Positions 12,977 to 21,361 of a stretch of DNA of 21,787 nt are shown piece after piece. The position numbers were made by a program, and so were the translations under genes. The DNA lies in the NCBI GenBank assembly GCA_934487205.1, contig CAKSRS010000045.1:1-21787 (forward strand), read 5' to 3'. The stretch is from an uncultured Clostridia bacterium. GTDB taxonomy: Bacteria > Bacillota > Clostridia > UBA1381. The number at the start of each line of letters is the position of its first letter. Position 1 is the first letter of the stretch. Under the pieces are notes generated by a model. That model worked only from the letters and a program-made list of their open reading frames with translations. It did not search any database and was not told the origin of the DNA.

Positions 12977-13698
12977 GCGCGTTCAAAGTCATTTTGGTAT
13001 ATTTTTTTAATTCTGTCGATAATTTTCCTCTCCAAACGCGAAACATACATTTGTGATACGCCCATTACTTCTGCGGTACGGCTTTGTGTTTTTCCCTCAT
13101 AAAATCTGAGACGAAAAAGCGTACTCTCTTTCTCGGATAAACCTTTTGTGCAGTAATTCATAAAATCGCGGTTTTCTATCATGGTAAATCCGTCCTCATC
13201 ATATCCGACCATTCCTGATAATGCAAGACCGCCGTCGGTATACGCCACATCTTCAAGCGACTTTATAAATGCCGTATCGCCGACGCGATACGCCTCCGTA
13301 ACGTCCTCTTCCGGTACGCCGAGCATGTCCGCAAGTTCCTTCGCCGACAAATGACCTTCTTTTTTACGGATACTTTCGGCACGGCATAAAAGTTCGTACA
13401 TATTGCGCGGAATTTTTACACACCGAGCCTTATCGCGCAAAAATCTCCTGATTTCGCCCATAATCGTCGGTGTTGCAAATGTTGCAAACCGCACGCCCCT
13501 GTCGGGGTCGAATCGTTCAAGAGCAAGCACTACGCCCATACATGCTATTTGGTAAATATCATCATATTCCACGCCGCATCGGTCAAATTTATGTGCAAAC
13601 AGCCGCGCCATGTATGTATAATGCTCCACGAGTTCATCTCTTATTTTTTTGTCATGCGTCTGTTTATACTTCTTAAACAGTTCGTATTCTTTGTCCAC
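12973..13698 (-). CDS. SigB/SigF/SigG-type RNA polymerase sigma factor
   Basis: The 241-residue protein shows sigma-70 region 2 (YDDIYQIACMGVVLALERFDPDRGVRFATFATPTIMGEIRRFLRD in pieces), region 3 (SAKELADMLGVPEEDV) and region 4 with a helix-turn-helix (SRTAEVMGVSQMYVSRLERK). The short length and IMGEIRRFLRD place it with the SigB/SigF/SigG group of stress and sporulation factors. The GTG at 13698 is preferred because GAGGTG is 6 nt before it; a GTG three codons upstream (13707) overlaps that site. The usual anti-sigma partners RsbW/SpoIIAB and RsbV are absent. Instead the upstream gene, a membrane protein, is coupled to it. Which regulon it serves is unknown. Confidence 0.9.
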   Translation of the reverse strand: MDKEYELFKKYKQTHDKKIRDELVEHYTYMARLFAHKFDRCGVEYDDIYQIACMGVVLALERFDPDRGVRFATFATPTIMGEIRRFLRDKARCVKIPRNMYELLCRAESIRKKEGHLSAKELADMLGVPEEDVTEAYRVGDTAFIKSLEDVAYTDGGLALSGMVGYDEDGFTMIENRDFMNYCTKGLSEKESTLFRLRFYEGKTQSRTAEVMGVSQMYVSRLERKIIDRIKKIYQNDFERA

Positions 13699-13703
13699 GT
13701 ATA

Positions 13704-14330
13704 TCACCTCTTGCTCACTAAAAATTGAGCAAATTTAATGCCGTTTTCGTATTGACGCACCTGGTACTCCTTTTCGGCGTCCTTCTCACGCATACTTCTT
13801 ACGGCAATATATAAATCGGACGTATCTATGCCTATATCTTCAAGCGCTGTACAGCCCGCCAGGCTTATGTAATTTCCTTCCCCGCCCTGCGCCCAATCCG
13901 ACAACGAGACAAACATTTCTGCAGACGCAAGCCAATCAATGTAGTTTTTAGAGCCGATAAACACATATGATTCGGAATATCCCTGTTCGAGGAATAACTT
14001 TGTCTGCATCGCTTGATTCATCTGCACATCTTCAGACTGCACCATGTTAAGATTAAGCACGAACGCCTCTTTTTTGTCATTACCGCTTGCATCATCGATA
14101 TTGTCACACATAAGCTGCTCCAGAGCGGCTTTCTGTTCATCCGAAAAAAACGTTTCTGTTATAAAATCTGCCTGTAAATCATACTTTGGACTTTGCGCGC
14201 ACTGAACCGCACTTGTGGTTATTATCGCAGCGGCAAACAGTATTGCGATTGTATGCCACTTATAATACATCCAGAAATAGCTCCACCATTCCTTTGTGAA
14301 TTTTTTTGGTTTTGTTCCGTAAACTTCCAT
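13704..14330 (-). CDS. Single-pass membrane protein coupled to the sigma factor gene
   Basis: The protein is 208 residues from the ATG at 14330, where GAGG lies 6 nt upstream; an ATG four codons earlier has a site too close to be used. A short basic, Trp/Tyr-rich N terminus (KEWWSYFWMYYKWH) is followed by one membrane helix (about 27-44) and an acidic external domain of about 160 residues. That domain contains YSESYVFIGSKNYIDWLASAE and a MREKDAEKEYQVRQYENG tail. Similar N termini are common in Clostridia proteins of unknown function. The stop codon lies just 5 nt before the preferred sigma-factor start, so the two are in one operon. A regulatory role toward the sigma factor is possible but not shown. 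Confidence 0.8.
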   Translation of the reverse strand: MEVYGTKPKKFTKEWWSYFWMYYKWHTIAILFAAAIITTSAVQCAQSPKYDLQADFITETFFSDEQKAALEQLMCDNIDDASGNDKKEAFVLNLNMVQSEDVQMNQAMQTKLFLEQGYSESYVFIGSKNYIDWLASAEMFVSLSDWAQGGEGNYISLAGCTALEDIGIDTSDLYIAVRSMREKDAEKEYQVRQYENGIKFAQFLVSKR

Positions 14331-14360
14331 CTGTATCCTCATTTCCTGTTTAATATCATT

Positions 14361-14389
14361 ATTATACTATATTTTTTGCATATAATCAA
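14361..14389 (-). promoter_or_regulatory. Promoter of the membrane protein-sigma factor operon
   Basis: On the minus strand, TTGATT (14384-14389) and TATAAT (14361-14366) are 17 bp apart, about 30 nt before the start codon. This looks like a housekeeping promoter, not one read by an alternative sigma factor. Confidence 0.75.
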
Positions 14390-14401
14390 GTCCGAAAAAA
14401 C

Positions 14402-14447
14402 AAAAAGGGACAACAAACCGCCATACAACGCGATTTGAACTGTCCCC
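14402..14447 (-). terminator. Terminator after ychF
   Basis: On the minus strand, GGGACA (14441-14446) pairs with TGTCCC (14407-14412) and is followed directly by TTTTTG. The intervening sequence can extend the stem through an inner CGC/GCG hairpin. Confidence 0.75.
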
Positions 14448-14456
14448 TTATATTTT

Positions 14457-15551
14457 TTATACATTAAATCTGAACAGGACAATGTCTCCGTCCTTCATAA
14501 CATAGTCTTTTCCTTCCGAGCGAACAAGACCTTTTTCCTTTGCCGCAGTCATGCTTCCGCAAGCCATAAGGTCATCATATGCTACAACCTCTGCACGGAT
14601 AAATCCGCGTTCAAAATCCGAGTGAATTTTTCCAGCCGCCTGAGGCGCTTTCGTTCCGTTTTTAATCGTCCACGCACGCACTTCCGGCTCGCCCGCAGTA
14701 AGATAGCTTATCAATCCCAACAGCGTATAGCTTGCTTTAATCAATCGATCGAGCCCCGACTCTGCCATACCGAGTTCTTCTAAAAACATCGCTTTTTCAT
14801 CATCTTCAAGCTGAGATATTTCTTCTTCAATACGCGCCGAAACAGGCATAACCTGTGCATGCTCGCCGGCTGCAAGTTCCTCGACTTTTTTAACGTACGG
14901 GTTATTTTCAATCCCCTTTTTAAAGTCGTCTTCGGCAACATTGGCAGCATATATTACAGGTTTCATGGATATCAGCGAAATCTCGCGCATAATTTCCATC
15001 TCATCGTCATCATACTCAAGGCTGCGCGCCGGTTTACCGTCCTCAAGAGCAGCTTTTACGCGTTCCAAAAGCGCAAGTTCCTTTGCAAGCGATTTGTCGC
15101 CTTTCATTGCCTTTTTTGTTCTGTCAATCCGCCTGTCTATTATTTCTGCATCTGAAAAAATAAGCTCAAGATTTATTGTTTCGATGTCGCGCAGAGGGTC
15201 TATGCTGCCGTCGACATGTGTGATGTTGGTGTCCTCAAAACAGCGTACCACATGAACTATTGCGTCCACCTCACGAATATGTGATAAAAATTTATTTCCC
15301 AAGCCTTCGCCTTTTGATGCACCCTTTACAAGCCCCGCTATATCGACAAATTCAATATATGCTCGCGTAACTTTTTTGGGATTATACATTTGTGCAAGCT
15401 TGTCAATCCTCTCGTCCGGCACATCTACTACGCCGACATTCGGTTCTATCGTACAAAACGGATAATTCGCCGATTCTGCACCTGCCTGCGTTATTGCATT
15501 AAAAAGTGTCGATTTGCCGACATTCGGAAGTCCTACTATACCTAATTTCAT
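14457..15551 (-). CDS. ychF: YchF/Ola1 family ribosome-binding ATPase
   Basis: The 364-residue P-loop protein opens MKLGIVGLPNVGKSTLFNAIT (Walker A at about 7-15), then NYPFCTIEPNVG, DIAGLVKGASKGEGLGNKFL (Walker B and switch II) and HVVRCFEDTNI. The specificity motif reads YAANVAEDD in place of the NKxD of ordinary GTPases, as in YchF, which prefers ATP. The TGS-like C-terminal domain ends with DYVMKDGDIVLFRFNV. The length matches the family. AGGAG lies upstream of the ATG at a longer-than-usual distance. It is monocistronic, with the remnant integrase just upstream and a terminator downstream. Confidence 0.98.
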   Translation of the reverse strand: MKLGIVGLPNVGKSTLFNAITQAGAESANYPFCTIEPNVGVVDVPDERIDKLAQMYNPKKVTRAYIEFVDIAGLVKGASKGEGLGNKFLSHIREVDAIVHVVRCFEDTNITHVDGSIDPLRDIETINLELIFSDAEIIDRRIDRTKKAMKGDKSLAKELALLERVKAALEDGKPARSLEYDDDEMEIMREISLISMKPVIYAANVAEDDFKKGIENNPYVKKVEELAAGEHAQVMPVSARIEEEISQLEDDEKAMFLEELGMAESGLDRLIKASYTLLGLISYLTAGEPEVRAWTIKNGTKAPQAAGKIHSDFERGFIRAEVVAYDDLMACGSMTAAKEKGLVRSEGKDYVMKDGDIVLFRFNV

Positions 15552-15616
15552 CTTACCCTACATCTCCTTGAATTTACTTATGTTTCGGCGCTTGGTGTAC
15601 GTGATTTACACCATTT

Positions 15617-16135
15617 TTACACCATTTTTGATACCTCAAATTGCCGTACCGCATTAAACAGCGATTCAACGGTTACGTGAATATATCTGTCCATAGTTGT
15701 CTGTATGCTCGCGTGTCCGAGAAGTCTTTGCAGCACTTTAGTCTGTGCTCCTTTTTCAATCGCCCCTGTTGCGTACGTATGATGCAGAGCATGCATACAT
15801 ATACGCTTAATTTCCGTCTCATCGCACAGCCTGTAAAGGTGACTGTCATTAGTCCAATCATCTCACCTGTTCGCAGACCGGTTTCCAAAATCAATGCATA
15901 ATGTAATTTATCCAATAATCAAACCATGTATCAACAGTCATATCTGCCGAAACAGATACGCTTTCACCTTTAGCCGCCTGCCTCGCTGTATCTAACCAGC
16001 TTCTCGCCTCCGGAAGTGCAGAAAAATACTTTTCACGCCTTTTGCCGCACTTGTCTACAAACCTTGCGCAGTATAAACCATCCTTTCTCTGCGAAATACC
16101 TTTTCTGCATTCTTTGCCTTTCAGGTTTTTCCCAA
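15617..16135 (-). pseudogene. Tyrosine integrase pseudogene with internal deletions
   Basis: Three pieces of one integrase can be read in succession. The N-terminal piece (from a TTG at 16135) has GKECRKGISQRKDGLYCARF, YFSALPEARSWL and MTVDTWFDYWI, and then hits a stop near 15901. A middle piece in another frame reads YALILETGLRTGEMIGL, with the first catalytic Arg. The C-terminal piece in a third frame reads ICMHALHHTYATGAIEKG, LLGHASIQTTMDRYIHV, ending at 15617. Most of the core-binding domain and the strand region of the catalytic domain are missing, leaving 519 bp where family members have about 1.1-1.2 kb. The HxLRH box is also HALHH, so the second catalytic Arg is lost. Confidence 0.9.
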
Positions 16136-16231
16136 TTTAGTTATCAACTCCTTCCTCATGCCGAAAAAAAGAGCCTTTGTAACACAGTATATTATACCAC
16201 ACCGTTTTTCTTTTTTCAATAGCAAATCAGA

Positions 16232-16435
16232 TTATATTGTCAATTTTTCACTTATATATTGTTCAAACTCCTTGCGCTTTACCAGCTTTTTTGTTCCTAC
16301 AAACAATGCAAACGGACAATTCGGCATACGCAGCATCGTGTCAATTCTATTTATTCCGATGTTACTGTACGAGGCTGCCTCTTTTACAGTGAGTGCAACT
16401 TTTTCGTATATCGGAACTTCATTTTTTTCACACAT
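16232..16435 (-). CDS. xis: Tn916-type excisionase
   Basis: The 67-residue protein reads EVPIYEKVALTVKEAASYSNIGINRID, then PNCPFALFVGTKKLVKRKEFEQYI. This is the winged-helix pattern of Tn916-family excisionases, which bend DNA at the element ends and steer the integrase toward excision. The ATG at 16435 was chosen from three in-frame ATG codons because GGGAGG lies about 7 nt upstream. No internal stop is visible and every expected block is there, so it appears intact although its integrase is destroyed. It may simply be the last part to decay, or it may act on a related element elsewhere. Confidence 0.9.
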   Translation of the reverse strand: MCEKNEVPIYEKVALTVKEAASYSNIGINRIDTMLRMPNCPFALFVGTKKLVKRKEFEQYISEKLTI

Positions 16436-16487
16436 ATACATTCCTCCCATTCATTTTATAGTATTTTCTGCCGGTTTCGGAAAAATC

Positions 16488-16538
16488 GTCATAGCATATT
16501 TAATATGTTTCCTACACGCACGGAGTGCTGTCATAGCA
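16488..16538. repeat. Pair of 9-bp direct repeats upstream of xis
   Basis: GTCATAGCA occurs at 16488-16496 and again at 16530-16538, 42 bp apart, close to four helical turns. Same-face spacing next to xis suggests protein-binding sites, perhaps for Xis or a regulator, but two copies of a 9-mer are weak evidence. Confidence 0.3.
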
Positions 16539-16621
16539 CAAGTATCATTATCCTCTGTATATGTCTCGGCAGACGGGATTCCACTCCCGTTTTATTGTCC
16601 GGCATAACCGCAAGCGTACCG

Positions 16622-16774
16622 TCAAACGTGCTGATATACAGAATTAGTACAGAAAATGCTTGTATCAAGTTGTTCCCGGCTAATCGTATCAAGTGAAACA
16701 TTAAATTCTTCTGACAGAAACGAACGTGTTGTCTGCTTTTTGACAACAAGAGTTACACACATTCTTTCTGCCAT
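16622..16774 (-). CDS. Small orphan ORF of the element remnant
   Basis: The 50-residue frame starts at an ATG with a very strong ribosome binding site (AGGAGGGGAGAGTG) and lies 24 nt after an extended -10 promoter. The protein (MAERMCVTLVVKKQ, then TTRSFLSEEFNVSLDTISR) could carry a helix-turn-helix in its middle, and it ends YQHV. I do not recognise a family. It may be a small regulator upstream of xis, or the surviving start of a longer gene cut by deletion. The initiation signals are stronger evidence for it than the protein sequence. Confidence 0.45.
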   Translation of the reverse strand: MAERMCVTLVVKKQTTRSFLSEEFNVSLDTISREQLDTSIFCTNSVYQHV

Positions 16775-16797
16775 CACTCTCCCCTCCTTTCAAAATC

Positions 16798-16806
16798 AGT
16801 ATACCA
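16798..16806 (-). promoter_or_regulatory. Extended -10 promoter of the element remnant
   Basis: On the minus strand, TGG-TATACT (TATACT 16798-16803) stands 24 nt before the ATG of the 50-codon ORF. The -35 position reads AAATTT, a poor match, so the extended -10 carries the call. Confidence 0.45.
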
Positions 16807-16852
16807 CGCAAACTATGCAGAAATTTTATAGTTTGAAAAAATATTTTTATCT

Positions 16853-16891
16853 AAATTGAAAAAGCGGTTGACTTTTTGCACCAACCGCTTT
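16853..16891 (-). terminator. Terminator of the carbohydrate operon
   Basis: AAAGCGGTTG (16861-16870) and CAACCGCTTT (16882-16891) form a perfect 10-bp stem. On the minus strand it is followed by TTTTTCAATTT. It lies 35 bp after the end of the GH2 pseudogene and marks the end of the leftward operon. Confidence 0.88.
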
Positions 16892-16925
16892 GATATTATT
16901 CTATATTTTTATTCGTACTGTGTAA

Positions 16926-18667
16926 CTATTCAACATAGATATTTCCGACAATGCCGCAATCATCATTAAGCATTTTGAAAACTATTGTTACACATACATT
17001 TTCACCTTTAAATTCTTTTGGGATTTTGACATTTACGTTCTCGTGTATTCCGCTGTTTTCCTTGCGCATAAGCTTTTGATCAAAAAACAAGTCAAGCGCA
17101 CCCTCAATCTTTTCGATTACAAAATCCGCACCGGCATCCGGAGCCGCGAACGTTCCCGCAATCATACCGTACCCGCATTTCCCGGAAAACATCAGGTTTT
17201 TGCCGTACCCGACTGTTGTCGGTATCCACGCAAAAATCAAATCCGCAATATTATCCGACGGATATACTTCAAGCGGATCCGTCATTCGTCAGCTTGACAC
17301 CGGAATGTGACAATTTTCACTATTTACTTCAACTCTTTTTCCGCCAATATTCACATTAATATCAACCAAATTTTCTTCCAGTTCTGCGGAGCTTGCTCTT
17401 ACTGTCACTCTGTCATTTTCCGGCCGAATTATAAGCTGACAGCAGCCGTTATACAGCCTTCTCGCATTGGTTTTATCACTTTCAAGCGATGTGGTATCAC
17501 CGTTTCCGACACCGAGTATTATTCCGCCGCATACCTCAAAGCTGATTAAATTATCGGCATCTGGCACAAATACGTTATTATTGTCATATACCATATAATC
17601 GACAACAACGGTATCACATGCTGTAAATACATCGCATTTAAGCTTTTGAACTTTTTGGGCAAGCAAGGCAGTGATTTCACACACCTTAACTCCGCTGTTA
17701 TATTCCTCCGCTCTTAATATTCCTTTATTCCCTATCGGAATTACCGGCGGACTATACTTATCATTATCAATCTCTGCGATAATTGTGCTATCCATATACA
17801 GTTTAACCTGTTCGCAGTTTGAATAGCAGGCAATTTCTGCAGAATCTTTTCTGTACGGTGATAGATATATCTGTGGCTCATCAGACCACAGCACCCTGTT
17901 CCAGAAAAAGCTATCCTTAGGAAAACCGCACAAATCCATTGCACTGAACGACTAAATATTGCTCGGATAATCTTCGCATTCACCGCGATAGTCAAAGGCT
18001 GTCCAATAAAATCCGCCCATCAGATAATCACGTTTCTCAATACTTTTCCACGTCATTCCGGGTGTATTTGACCAAGGAAACAGATTTTCATTCATCACAC
18101 GTTTGTACGAGCTGCGTCTGTCTTTTTTCATATCGGTCAGTACTTCACCTCCTGACGTGAGATATGATGCAGTTTCCGATGCAAACATAGGAATTTCCGG
18201 GTGCATAGCGTGAAATGTGTCATAGCTACACATATCTGTCTGTTTTCTTCAATGAAATCCGTTATTTCAACATAAATTCCAGTGCTGCCGCAGATCTCTT
18301 CCGCAACTTTTACGGAATTTACGTATATCTGTGAATGTATACTGATTGCGTCAAATTTCAAAAAGACGTGTTTTGCATCGATATTTTGCGGCATGGAAAA
18401 GTGCTTTCTGTACCACGCCCGTCCGCTTTTACGATAGCCCTGCATCTTTATTCCATCGGCACGCGGTGATTGCTCAACCATCCAGTCATGCGGAATATCA
18501 ACGGTTCGCCAATTATTATCATAAATGCTCTCACCTTTTGCACCGTCAGCAACACCGGTCTTGCTTATGTTGGAAAACATATCAAAATAATCCGATACAG
18601 TGTTAAAATCCAAGTCCTCGTCTTTTATAAATTTCCAGCCTTTGTCAAGTGAGTATGTATGTTTCAT
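16926..18667 (-). pseudogene. GH2 beta-galactosidase-like gene, inactivated
   Basis: The N-terminal part (residues 1 to about 144) is a typical GH2 sugar-binding domain: SLDKGWKFIKDED, TVDIPHDWMVEQ, GRAWYRKHF and STGIYVEITDF. Near 18235 the frame jumps directly to YDTFHAMHPEIPMFASETAS, which holds the expected nucleophile Glu of the TIM barrel. The remaining barrel and the first catalytic Glu are gone, probably a few hundred residues. The reading frame then meets an in-frame TAG (17952-17954) just before MDLCGFPKDSFFW and an in-frame TGA (17289-17291) just before RMTDPLEVYPSDN. Both continue in the same frame. GGGAG precedes the ATG, 23 nt after the GH3 gene, so it was the third gene of the operon. 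No function is expected. Confidence 0.92.
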
Positions 18668-18690
18668 TTATTTCTCCCTATAATTTTTAT

Positions 18691-21360
18691 TTACAGTCTA
18701 TAAATATAAACTGTTTTTACCGAAATTTCCGATGCAGATTCAAGCATAATGCTTCCCGTGTCCGACGAAATTTCGAAGTCCTGTGCAAACGTCCCGGCAT
18801 TTCCGTTTGTACCCTTAACCATCATAACCGTAGTTTCAGTATCCATGACCAGTTTTACGGCATTTTGAGAGAGTTCTTTTCCGTCAAAGCTGTACTCCAT
18901 TTCAATTCTGTAGTGTCCGGCAGAAAGGCGGGCATTCAGCTTTTCATTTACGGGAACATTTTTACACATGAATACCAGCTCGTCCTTTACAGATGTACTG
19001 TATGTATAAAAATTACTTTTATTTTTATATACAGGCAAATCCATAATTACACGGCAGATGTTTTTTGCATTCCTTTGCAGTTCGCCCAATGTTAATATTC
19101 CGTTATCAAGCGATTCCTTCAAATCATCCGCATGATTTTCCGCACTGTCGCACACCATATAAATGTCATTCTGAGCCTTTACCAATGCAGAAAGATTTTC
19201 TTTTGAGCCTTCCTCACCCTCATTATTCATCATCGCCCACCAATCGGTCATGACAATACCGTCATATTTCCATTCACTGCGGAGAATTGTCGTATTAAGG
19301 TCATAATTTCCCGCCGCCCTTATTCCGTTTATGGGGTTGTATGACGTCATTATAAGTTTTACATTGCCTTCCTTAACCGCGATTTCAAACGGTTTTAAGT
19401 AAATCTCACGCAATGCACGCTCCGAGACCTGTGCATCTACATAACTTCTTCTGTATTCCTGTTCGTTGCAGACAAAATGCTTTACGGTCGCAAAATAACC
19501 GTGTTTGTTAATGCCCCTCGTCACGGCAGCAGCCATTTTTCCTGTCAGATACGGGTCCTCGGAAAAATATTCAAAATTTCTGCCGCAAAGAGGTGTTCTG
19601 TGTATATTTATTCCCGGTCCCAAAAGAGAATCTATATTATGCTCTGAAAGTTCAAGACTTATTTTTTCATAAAGTTTTTCAACAATATCCGTGTTCCACG
19701 AACACGCAAGACATGTTCCGTTCGGTATGCTTGACGCCGTCGCACCGTTATCCATTCTGATGCCGGATGGACCGTCTGTACAGCACGCAATGGGTATACC
19801 GAAATCAAAAAGGCGCTTGGTTACTCCGCCGAACGCACCTGCCGTTCCGGGGGTAACCTTCGGGCTGTTCATGCCCTCGCCGCGAACTATGCACATCAAG
19901 TCGTCCTCGGACAATTGTGCGATAAATTCATCAAGCATGTGCTTTCCGTCCGACACATCGCAAAGGGTTATACCGACATCTCCCGTAATCGGAATACCGT
20001 CCGGCCTGCCGTCCTCCATACGCCTTGATAAATCATATTTCCTGAGCGGCACGTCTTCATATTCCGTGCAGATATTTTCCGATTTCAAAATCGGTTTTAT
20101 TCTCTTAAATTCTTCAATCGGCGGCATAGCAGACTGTAATTTTTCCAATACAATTGTATTTTGCACAGAATAATTTCCCGCCAATTTTGCACTTCGCACA
20201 TCAGTTCCTGCGTAAATTCCGTAATCGCCCTTTTCAACGACATAGCAAAATCTGTTTTCACCCGTCTCACAGTACCTTTTAAATCCCGCACGCGGAATTT
20301 CAAAAACAATATCCTGTACTTCCCCCGGGGACAGCAGTTTTGTTTTTGCAAAACCGGCAAGCTCGCGGACTGGTCTGCCGTCCGTTCCCATGGGAGGATT
20401 TACATAGACTTGTACAACTTCCTTCCCGCTGTACAAACCGATATTTTTTACACGGACAGACACGCACGCTTTCTCACCAGTGGTGTTAAAACCTGTTACC
20501 TGAATATCGAAATCGGTATATGACAATCCGTAACCGAACGGGTAGATAACTTCATTTTTTGCGAAAGTTTCGAAATATCTGTATCCGACATAAATATCTT
20601 CTTGGTATTTGTTTGTGTCCGCACTCCCAAAGTTTTTTACGGGCGGATAGTCAAAAACATTGTACATTATCGTGTCGGACAGCTTTCCCGACGGCGAAAC
20701 AGCGCCGCTGATTAAATCGGCAGTCGCACTCCCGCCCTCCATACCGCCTTGCCAAATGTACATCACCGACGAAATTTTAAGCTTTTCCGCCCAAGATGTA
20801 TCAATAATATTTCCCACATTCAGCAAAACACAGGTTTTTTCAAAACATTCCGATACGGTTTTAATAAGGCTGTACTCATCGTCAGTTAAAAAGTAACTTC
20901 CCTTTGCGGCAGAATTATCCTTATCCTCACCGGCTGTTCTGCCTATTACAACAATTGCCTTATCAGACCTTAACGAGGCATTATGCACAAGCTCACGGCT
21001 TACTGGCATTTCTTTTTGAAACCACGGCTCGCACGCCCAGCCTTCGCCTTTGTCAAACGGATTATCCGCAATCCATTTTTGATATATTTCGGCAAGTTCT
21101 TCGTTTATACTAATGCAATTTTTCAGCGAATCGGTAATATTCGTTGAATATTCGACATTAACCAATCCGCCCGAACCTGTGCCGCTTTTTATGTAGTCAT
21201 ACTGCGTCCTGCCGAAAACCGACACTGTTTCATGAGCCTGTATCGGAAGAACATTTTTATCATTTTTAAGCAGTACCGCACCCTCGCATGCCGCAGCTCT
21301 TGCTGTTTGTGCTGTATTATATGTTAACTTTTGATCATCAGTGCTGTTATAATTTATCAT
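18691..21360 (-). CDS. GH3 glycoside hydrolase with reversed domain order
   Basis: The protein is 889 residues from the ATG at 21360, 1 nt after the GH94 stop; AGGTG lies inside the GH94 end, so translation is coupled. The usual C-terminal GH3 alpha/beta sandwich comes first (about 20-270, with LLKNDKNVLPI and the YPFGYGLSYTDF motif), then a fibronectin III-like domain (about 290-390). The TIM barrel comes after that (about 480-760: TDGPSGIRM, GPGINIHRTPLCGRNFEYF, KHFVCNEQEYRR) with the nucleophile Asp in VMTDWWAMM. A beta-rich tail of about 100 residues closes it. This permuted layout is known from Ruminococcus and Butyrivibrio beta-glucosidases. There is no signal peptide, so it would cut beta-linked oligosaccharides in the cytoplasm. 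Exact specificity cannot be read off. Confidence 0.93.
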   Translation of the reverse strand: MINYNSTDDQKLTYNTAQTARAAACEGAVLLKNDKNVLPIQAHETVSVFGRTQYDYIKSGTGSGGLVNVEYSTNITDSLKNCISINEELAEIYQKWIADNPFDKGEGWACEPWFQKEMPVSRELVHNASLRSDKAIVVIGRTAGEDKDNSAAKGSYFLTDDEYSLIKTVSECFEKTCVLLNVGNIIDTSWAEKLKISSVMYIWQGGMEGGSATADLISGAVSPSGKLSDTIMYNVFDYPPVKNFGSADTNKYQEDIYVGYRYFETFAKNEVIYPFGYGLSYTDFDIQVTGFNTTGEKACVSVRVKNIGLYSGKEVVQVYVNPPMGTDGRPVRELAGFAKTKLLSPGEVQDIVFEIPRAGFKRYCETGENRFCYVVEKGDYGIYAGTDVRSAKLAGNYSVQNTIVLEKLQSAMPPIEEFKRIKPILKSENICTEYEDVPLRKYDLSRRMEDGRPDGIPITGDVGITLCDVSDGKHMLDEFIAQLSEDDLMCIVRGEGMNSPKVTPGTAGAFGGVTKRLFDFGIPIACCTDGPSGIRMDNGATASSIPNGTCLACSWNTDIVEKLYEKISLELSEHNIDSLLGPGINIHRTPLCGRNFEYFSEDPYLTGKMAAAVTRGINKHGYFATVKHFVCNEQEYRRSYVDAQVSERALREIYLKPFEIAVKEGNVKLIMTSYNPINGIRAAGNYDLNTTILRSEWKYDGIVMTDWWAMMNNEGEEGSKENLSALVKAQNDIYMVCDSAENHADDLKESLDNGILTLGELQRNAKNICRVIMDLPVYKNKSNFYTYSTSVKDELVFMCKNVPVNEKLNARLSAGHYRIEMEYSFDGKELSQNAVKLVMDTETTVMMVKGTNGNAGTFAQDFEISSDTGSIMLESASEISVKTVYIYRL

Positions 21361-21361
21361 A

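Larger units (their letters stand above)
15617..16806 (-). mobile_element. Remnant of an integrative element (integrase scar, xis, orphan ORF)
   Basis: The block lies between ychF and the GH2 pseudogene and holds, in order of transcription, a promoter, a 50-codon ORF, an excisionase gene and a deleted integrase. This is the regulatory-recombination end of a Tn916-family-like element with everything else gone. No flanking direct repeat or terminal repeat that could mark the original ends was recognised. Confidence 0.7.

Noticed and set aside
15673..15915. An 80-codon leftward ORF as a separate small gene
   Set aside because: Only its first third (YALILETGLRTGEMIGL) is meaningful integrase sequence. 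The rest is an out-of-frame reading of the integrase C terminus, so it is part of the pseudogene.
16531..16749. Leftward 72-codon ORF overlapping the 50-codon ORF
   Set aside because: It lacks a ribosome binding site and starts inside the better-initiated 16622-16774 frame. Its sequence does not resemble any element protein I know.
17289..17954. In-frame TGA and TAG as signs of stop-codon reassignment
   Set aside because: Other genes in the window end normally at TGA (rnhB and the sigma factor, for example), and the same GH2 gene carries a large deletion. Pseudogene decay is the simpler explanation.
18649..19095. Rightward ORF of 148 codons opposite the GH3 gene
   Set aside because: It lies fully within the GH3 coding frame on the other strand, has no ribosome binding site, and encodes a low-complexity Phe/Tyr/His-rich product typical of antisense shadows.
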